A stretch of DNA of 64,000 bases, from the NCBI GenBank assembly GCA_046598525.1, contig JBKJIJ010000013.1, forward strand, positions 1 to 64,000. The letters run 5' to 3'. Below, in pieces: positions 60,336-64,000 of this stretch. The notes below the pieces were generated by a model. The model was not told where the DNA came from. It did not search any database and saw only the letters and a list, made by a program, of their open reading frames with translations. The position numbers and the translations under genes are program-made. Source of the DNA: Methylotenera_A sp046598525. Lineage in GTDB: Bacteria > Pseudomonadota > Gammaproteobacteria > Burkholderiales > Methylophilaceae. Position 1 is the stretch's first letter; every line of letters starts with the position of its first letter.

Positions 60336-61910
60336 ATGAGTTCGCTACAACAAGAAATTACCCGTCGCCGCACCTTTGCTATTATTTCTCACCCTGATGC
60401 GGGTAAAACTACATTAACCGAAAAACTTTTATGGTTTGGAGGTGCGATTCAGGTCGCGGGTGAAGTGCGTGGGCGTAAAGCGGCGCGGCATGCTACGTCG
60501 GATTGGATGGAACTTGAGAAGCAGCGCGGCATTTCAGTCACCTCTTCTGTGATGCAATTTCCCTATCGCGATCATATGGTGAATCTATTAGATACGCCTG
60601 GCCATGATGACTTTTCGGAAGATACGTATCGCACGCTAACGGCTGTGGATTCGGCTGTGATGGTGATTGACTCAGTCAATGGCGTTGAAGCGCAAACCAT
60701 TAAATTGCTCAATGTTTGCCGCATGCGCGACACGCCGATTATTACGTTTATTAATAAGCTAGACCGTGAAAGCCGCGCGCCTATTGAGTTGCTGGATGAA
60801 ATTGAAACGACATTAGGCATGGAATGTGCACCGATGACCTGGCCTATTGGCATGGGTAAGTCGTTTCGCGGTGTTTATAGCTTAGTTAACGACAGCATTT
60901 TGTTTTTTGATCCGCGTGCCGATAAAGGCACATCTGAAACCATTCAAGGCTTAGATAACCCGCGCTTAGATGAATTAATCGGCCGCCAAGCGGAAGAATT
61001 GCGCATTGATATCGAGTTGGTGCGTGGTGCATCTCATGAGTTTAATGCGGAGCGCTATTTAAACGGTAAACAAACACCTGTATTTTTTGGTTCGGCTGTT
61101 AATAACTTTGGCGTGCAATCCCTGTTAGATGCCGTGGTTGATTTATCGCCAGGCCCCCTCACCCGCCAAACGGCTAGCCGCGCAATTACGCCTGATGAGC
61201 CAAAATTTTCAGGCTTTGTGTTTAAAATTCAAGCCAATATGGACCCCAAACACCGCGACCGCATTGCGTTTTTACGCGTTTGTTCAGGCCGTTTTGAGCG
61301 CGGCATGAAAATTAAGCAAGTATCTACTGGCAAATTAATGGCAGTGAATAACGCGATTACTTTTATGGCACGCGACCGCACAACGATGGATGAGGCCTAT
61401 TCTGGCGATATTATTGGCATACCCAATCACGGCACCATTAAAGTGGGCGATACGTTTAGTGAAGGTGAAGAGCTTAAATTCACTGGCATCCCCTCTTTCG
61501 CACCTGAATTTTTCCGCCGCGCACGCTTAAAAAACCCGTTAAAAATGAAGCAATTGCAAAAAGGCTTGCAACAATTGGCTGAAGAAGGCGCTTCACAATT
61601 GTTCCGCCCATTACTATCAAACGACCTGATTTTAGGCGCGGTAGGTTTATTGCAATTTGATGTAGTTGCACACCGTTTAGAGCATGAATATGGTGTGGAT
61701 GTAGTATTTGAAAGCTACGATTGCTACACCGCGCGCTGGCTACGTGGCAGTGATGCCGATTTGCGCGCCATTGCGGACAAATACGGCTTTAATGTGGGCT
61801 TGGATGGCAATGAAGAATACGTGTACTTAGCGCCAAACCGTGTGAATTTACAAATGGCGCAAGAGCGTTATCCTGATATTCAATTTTTAGCGACTAGAGA
61901 AATTAGTTAA
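60336..61910 (+). CDS. prfC: Peptide chain release factor 3
   Basis: A 524-residue GTPase that recycles RF1 and RF2 from the ribosome. G1 ISHPDAGKTTLTEKLL, switch II LLDTPGHDDFSEDTYRTL, and G4 FINKLDRESRAP are intact. The C-terminal EF-G-like domains follow (GVDVVFESYDCYTARW). Length matches E. coli RF3 (529). It converges with the esterase gene 22 bp away. Confidence 0.98.
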   Translation: MSSLQQEITRRRTFAIISHPDAGKTTLTEKLLWFGGAIQVAGEVRGRKAARHATSDWMELEKQRGISVTSSVMQFPYRDHMVNLLDTPGHDDFSEDTYRTLTAVDSAVMVIDSVNGVEAQTIKLLNVCRMRDTPIITFINKLDRESRAPIELLDEIETTLGMECAPMTWPIGMGKSFRGVYSLVNDSILFFDPRADKGTSETIQGLDNPRLDELIGRQAEELRIDIELVRGASHEFNAERYLNGKQTPVFFGSAVNNFGVQSLLDAVVDLSPGPLTRQTASRAITPDEPKFSGFVFKIQANMDPKHRDRIAFLRVCSGRFERGMKIKQVSTGKLMAVNNAITFMARDRTTMDEAYSGDIIGIPNHGTIKVGDTFSEGEELKFTGIPSFAPEFFRRARLKNPLKMKQLQKGLQQLAEEGASQLFRPLLSNDLILGAVGLLQFDVVAHRLEHEYGVDVVFESYDCYTARWLRGSDADLRAIADKYGFNVGLDGNEEYVYLAPNRVNLQMAQERYPDIQFLATREIS

Positions 61911-61932
61911 TTTAAACCATTGCCCTAGCGTG

Positions 61933-62835
61933 CTACTTTGCCGCTACGGGTATATTCTGTATAAAATCCGCCACCACTTTTAACAGCTCACCATTGCCAC
62001 GCAGTGGTTTTGCTAGTTTTGCGGCCATATCAATATGGCCGTAATTTTCAAATTCAACTACTTGCACTAAGCCATCGTTTTCTTTTATTTTTTTGGCTAA
62101 GTTGTACGTGTTTCTAGGCCACACTGTGCCGTCTTTTAAACCTACTGCCAGCAACATGGGTGGGCTTTTGCCATCTACAAAATTGATGGGTTGTGAGTTT
62201 GGCTGTTCAGAGGCTGATCCAAATATGGTTTTTAGACGGTCTGATTTGAGTGGTAAAAAATCATAGGGGCCTGCAAGGCCAATTACGCCTGCAAAATCGC
62301 TTGGTTGAAGCGATTGTTTTGCTAGGTATTCAGCATTAACGGCCATCATCACGGCAATATGTGCGCCAGCCGAATGGCCAGCCAAAAACACTTTATTAGC
62401 ATCGCCTTGGTACTGATTGATATTGTCTTTAACCCAGCGCGCCGCTAATGCTGGGTCTGCCATCAGGGCTGGAAATAACACATCTGGGTACACGCGATAA
62501 TCGGGAATAACGACGACATAGCCAAGTGAAGCTAAGGCTTCGCCTACAAATTTGTAATCGCCACGCTCGCCTGAATCCCAACTGCCGCCATAATAAAATA
62601 TCACCACTTTACGCGGTTTTTGCGCTTGAGTTTGGGATTCGATATTCGGTGAATAAATATCCAGCTTTTGCCTTGGTAGTTTGCCAAAAGCAATGCCAGA
62701 TTCCAGCTTATAGGTGCTTTGCGGCACCATGGCATTTAGGATTTTAATGGGGCTACAAGCGGCAGCGCTTACAACAAACGCAAGGCCGAATAGTGCTTTA
62801 GCAGGTAAAAGTTTTCTTTGAATAATGGTAAGCAC
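61933..62835 (-). CDS. Lipoprotein alpha/beta-hydrolase (esterase/BD-FAE-like)
   Basis: A 300-residue hydrolase with a lipoprotein-like signal (ALFGLAFVVSAAACSP). The oxyanion part is VVIFYYGGSWDSGERGDY, the nucleophile Ser is in FLAGHSAGAHIAVMM, and the His in FENYGHIDMAAKL; the Asp is probably in the KDGTVWPRNT region. Resembles carboxylesterases of the kynurenine-formamidase/feruloyl-esterase type. Substrate unknown. Confidence 0.85.
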   Translation of the reverse strand: MLTIIQRKLLPAKALFGLAFVVSAAACSPIKILNAMVPQSTYKLESGIAFGKLPRQKLDIYSPNIESQTQAQKPRKVVIFYYGGSWDSGERGDYKFVGEALASLGYVVVIPDYRVYPDVLFPALMADPALAARWVKDNINQYQGDANKVFLAGHSAGAHIAVMMAVNAEYLAKQSLQPSDFAGVIGLAGPYDFLPLKSDRLKTIFGSASEQPNSQPINFVDGKSPPMLLAVGLKDGTVWPRNTYNLAKKIKENDGLVQVVEFENYGHIDMAAKLAKPLRGNGELLKVVADFIQNIPVAAK

Positions 62836-62940
62836 TGTAATTTATTTGTGATAATTTTTAAGATTTAGTTGGTAACTAATTGTTTATACGCGCAAAACGC
62901 TTAATTAGATTTAAGCAAAGACCAATTTATCAATCATTAC

Positions 62941-64000
62941 TTAAACTAAAGGCAATTTAATCATAACAAGTAGGCCAGAATTCTCTCTATTAGTTGCAGA
63001 AATTTGACCGCCATGCCCTTCAATTATTTGTTTTGAGATGGCTAAACCCAAGCCATAGCCTTCAACGCTGGATGCAGTTTCTGAATTGGCGCGGTAAAAC
63101 GGTTTAAAGATTGCTTCTAACTCTGATGCATTAACCCCCACGCCATTATCAGCAACATAAATCACCACTTGCTTTGCAGCGGCATCAATCGTGGCACTTA
63201 CTTTTACGGTTGATTGGGCTGGGCTATATTTAACGGCATTACGCAGCACATTATCAATGGCGCGATGTATTAAATCCGGCTGAGCTTTAATTTGAATGTT
63301 GATGCTACCACTAAACTGCACATTGACATGATTAGCCGTGCCTTCAAAATTAGCATCTTCTACTAAATCTTGTAGCAAATCGTTTAAATCAATTGTTTCC
63401 TTTTGCAAAGCGGTCATTCCAGATTCTAGGCGTGATAACGTTAAAAGTTCACCCACCAAATGATCCATGCGCACCGATTCGGTTTCTATTCGATTAAGCG
63501 AAGTGGTAACTTTTTCGCTGACAGCATGCGCAACATCGGCTTGTGCAGATTGCTGTTTAATCAAACCAATGGCAATTTGCAAACGCGCTAATGGCGAGCG
63601 TAATTCATGCGAAACTTGGTGCATTAAATGTGTTTGGCTTTTTATTAAGTGCCCAACACGGCTGACCATCACATCAAATGCACTACCCAAATCGGCTAAT
63701 TCATCACGCCTGCTTTGCATTAAGTTACCCACTCGCGCATCTAAATTACCACTGGCAGCGCTTTCAAAAGCAAATCTTAACTGTTTGATTGGCTTAGAAA
63801 AATACCAAGCCAGCATGGCGGCAAACAAAAAGCTGACAAAAATTCCAACAACCAAGGGCACAGCCGGAAATAAATACTTAAAGTTGTGCGGTATCTTTAC
63901 GCCACTAATAATAGTCGGCGGCGGTCGCTTATGGCGCGGCTCTACAAATAACCAATAAGTGTGGCCATCTTCGGCTTTAATTTGTTGAATAGCGCGATTA
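62941..64000 (-). CDS. Sensor histidine kinase with HAMP domain, 5' end beyond window
   Basis: The frame is open to the right edge, so the N-terminus is missing. The visible part has a periplasmic segment (HTYWLFVEPRHKRPPP), a membrane helix (AVPLVVGIFVSFLFAAMLAWYF), HAMP (SKPIKQLRFAFESAASGNLDARVGNL), the phosphoacceptor His in HQVSHELRSPLARLQIAIGL, and an ATPase domain (NVLRNAVKYSP, VADNGVGV, GYGLGLAISKQI). This is the EnvZ/CpxA-like class. The partner response regulator is likely just outside the window. Confidence 0.93.
   Translation of the reverse strand, partial: NRAIQQIKAEDGHTYWLFVEPRHKRPPPTIISGVKIPHNFKYLFPAVPLVVGIFVSFLFAAMLAWYFSKPIKQLRFAFESAASGNLDARVGNLMQSRRDELADLGSAFDVMVSRVGHLIKSQTHLMHQVSHELRSPLARLQIAIGLIKQQSAQADVAHAVSEKVTTSLNRIETESVRMDHLVGELLTLSRLESGMTALQKETIDLNDLLQDLVEDANFEGTANHVNVQFSGSINIQIKAQPDLIHRAIDNVLRNAVKYSPAQSTVKVSATIDAAAKQVVIYVADNGVGVNASELEAIFKPFYRANSETASSVEGYGLGLAISKQIIEGHGGQISATNRENSGLLVMIKLPLV

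Noticed and set aside
1..64000. CRISPR array
   Set aside because: All repeat clusters seen are contiguous tandem units or palindromes; none has regularly spaced identical repeats with unique spacers, and no cas gene is present.

Overview
ORGANISM. The window looks like the chromosome of a betaproteobacterial methylotroph, most likely family Methylophilaceae (a Methylotenera- or Methylophilus-like genome). This is inference from the AT-leaning base composition, the typical betaproteobacterial gene orders (leuC-leuD-leuB-asd-fimV-truA-trpF-trpB-trpA-accD-folC-SPOR-cvpA-purF-metZ and tig-clpP-clpX-lon-hupB-tRNAVal-tRNAAsp) and a free-standing pqqA peptide gene (PQQ is the methanol dehydrogenase cofactor). 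No rRNA or ribosomal protein is present to settle taxonomy. LAYOUT. (1) 1-4.6 kb, + strand: the end of a mobile element with a DUF3987 primase/helicase-like protein cut by the window edge, a repeat-rich small protein, a VRR-NUC nuclease, a protein with HYT and WFS motifs, and small hypothetical genes of which at least one is frameshifted. (2) 4.6-36.8 kb, almost wholly - strand: a conserved housekeeping block. Read in transcription order it contains argD-argF-argG-ppnP, yajQ, leuC-entericidin-leuD-leuB-asd, fimV, an EcfT-like membrane gene, truA, trpF-trpB-trpA, accD-folC-SPOR-cvpA-purF, wecE, a SAM-II riboswitch with metZ, tig-clpP-clpX-lon-hupB, tRNA-Val, tRNA-Asp and pqqA. (3) 36.9-46.5 kb: membrane and accessory genes (PuuD-like protein, M48 peptidase, a DUF898/YjgN gene broken by an in-frame stop, Rieske oxygenase, EamA exporter, lipoprotein) and a NarX/NarL-type two-component pair with PPK2. 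(4) 46.6-48.2 kb: a small island with integron attC-like sites, carrying a DUF2778 (Tlde1-like) protein overlapping a small membrane protein, then a one-gene cassette. (5) 48.3-64 kb: rhodanese, DhaL/DhaK, YcaO, GlnE, acetyl-CoA synthetase, an AT-rich glycosyltransferase/acyltransferase patch, PrfC, a lipoprotein esterase, and a sensor kinase running off the right edge. HOW THE GENES WORK TOGETHER. The minus-strand block groups amino-acid synthesis (Arg, Leu, Trp, Met, and aspartate semialdehyde), folate, purine and fatty-acid entry steps, and the protein-quality set trigger factor-ClpXP-Lon. Regulation visible in the sequence includes a complete sigma70 promoter / SAM-II aptamer / terminator unit before metZ, a sigma32-like promoter before lon, a sigma70 promoter before hupB, and several intrinsic terminators. 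A recurring oddity is short tandem duplications (7-18 bp) in or next to the 5' ends of purF, argD, leuB, metZ and clpP. MOST NOTABLE: the attC-bounded cassette next to a putative peptidoglycan-targeting toxin and membrane partner, the lone pqqA with a structured 3' region, the SAM-II riboswitch, and the joint decay of the adjacent YjgN and M48 genes.
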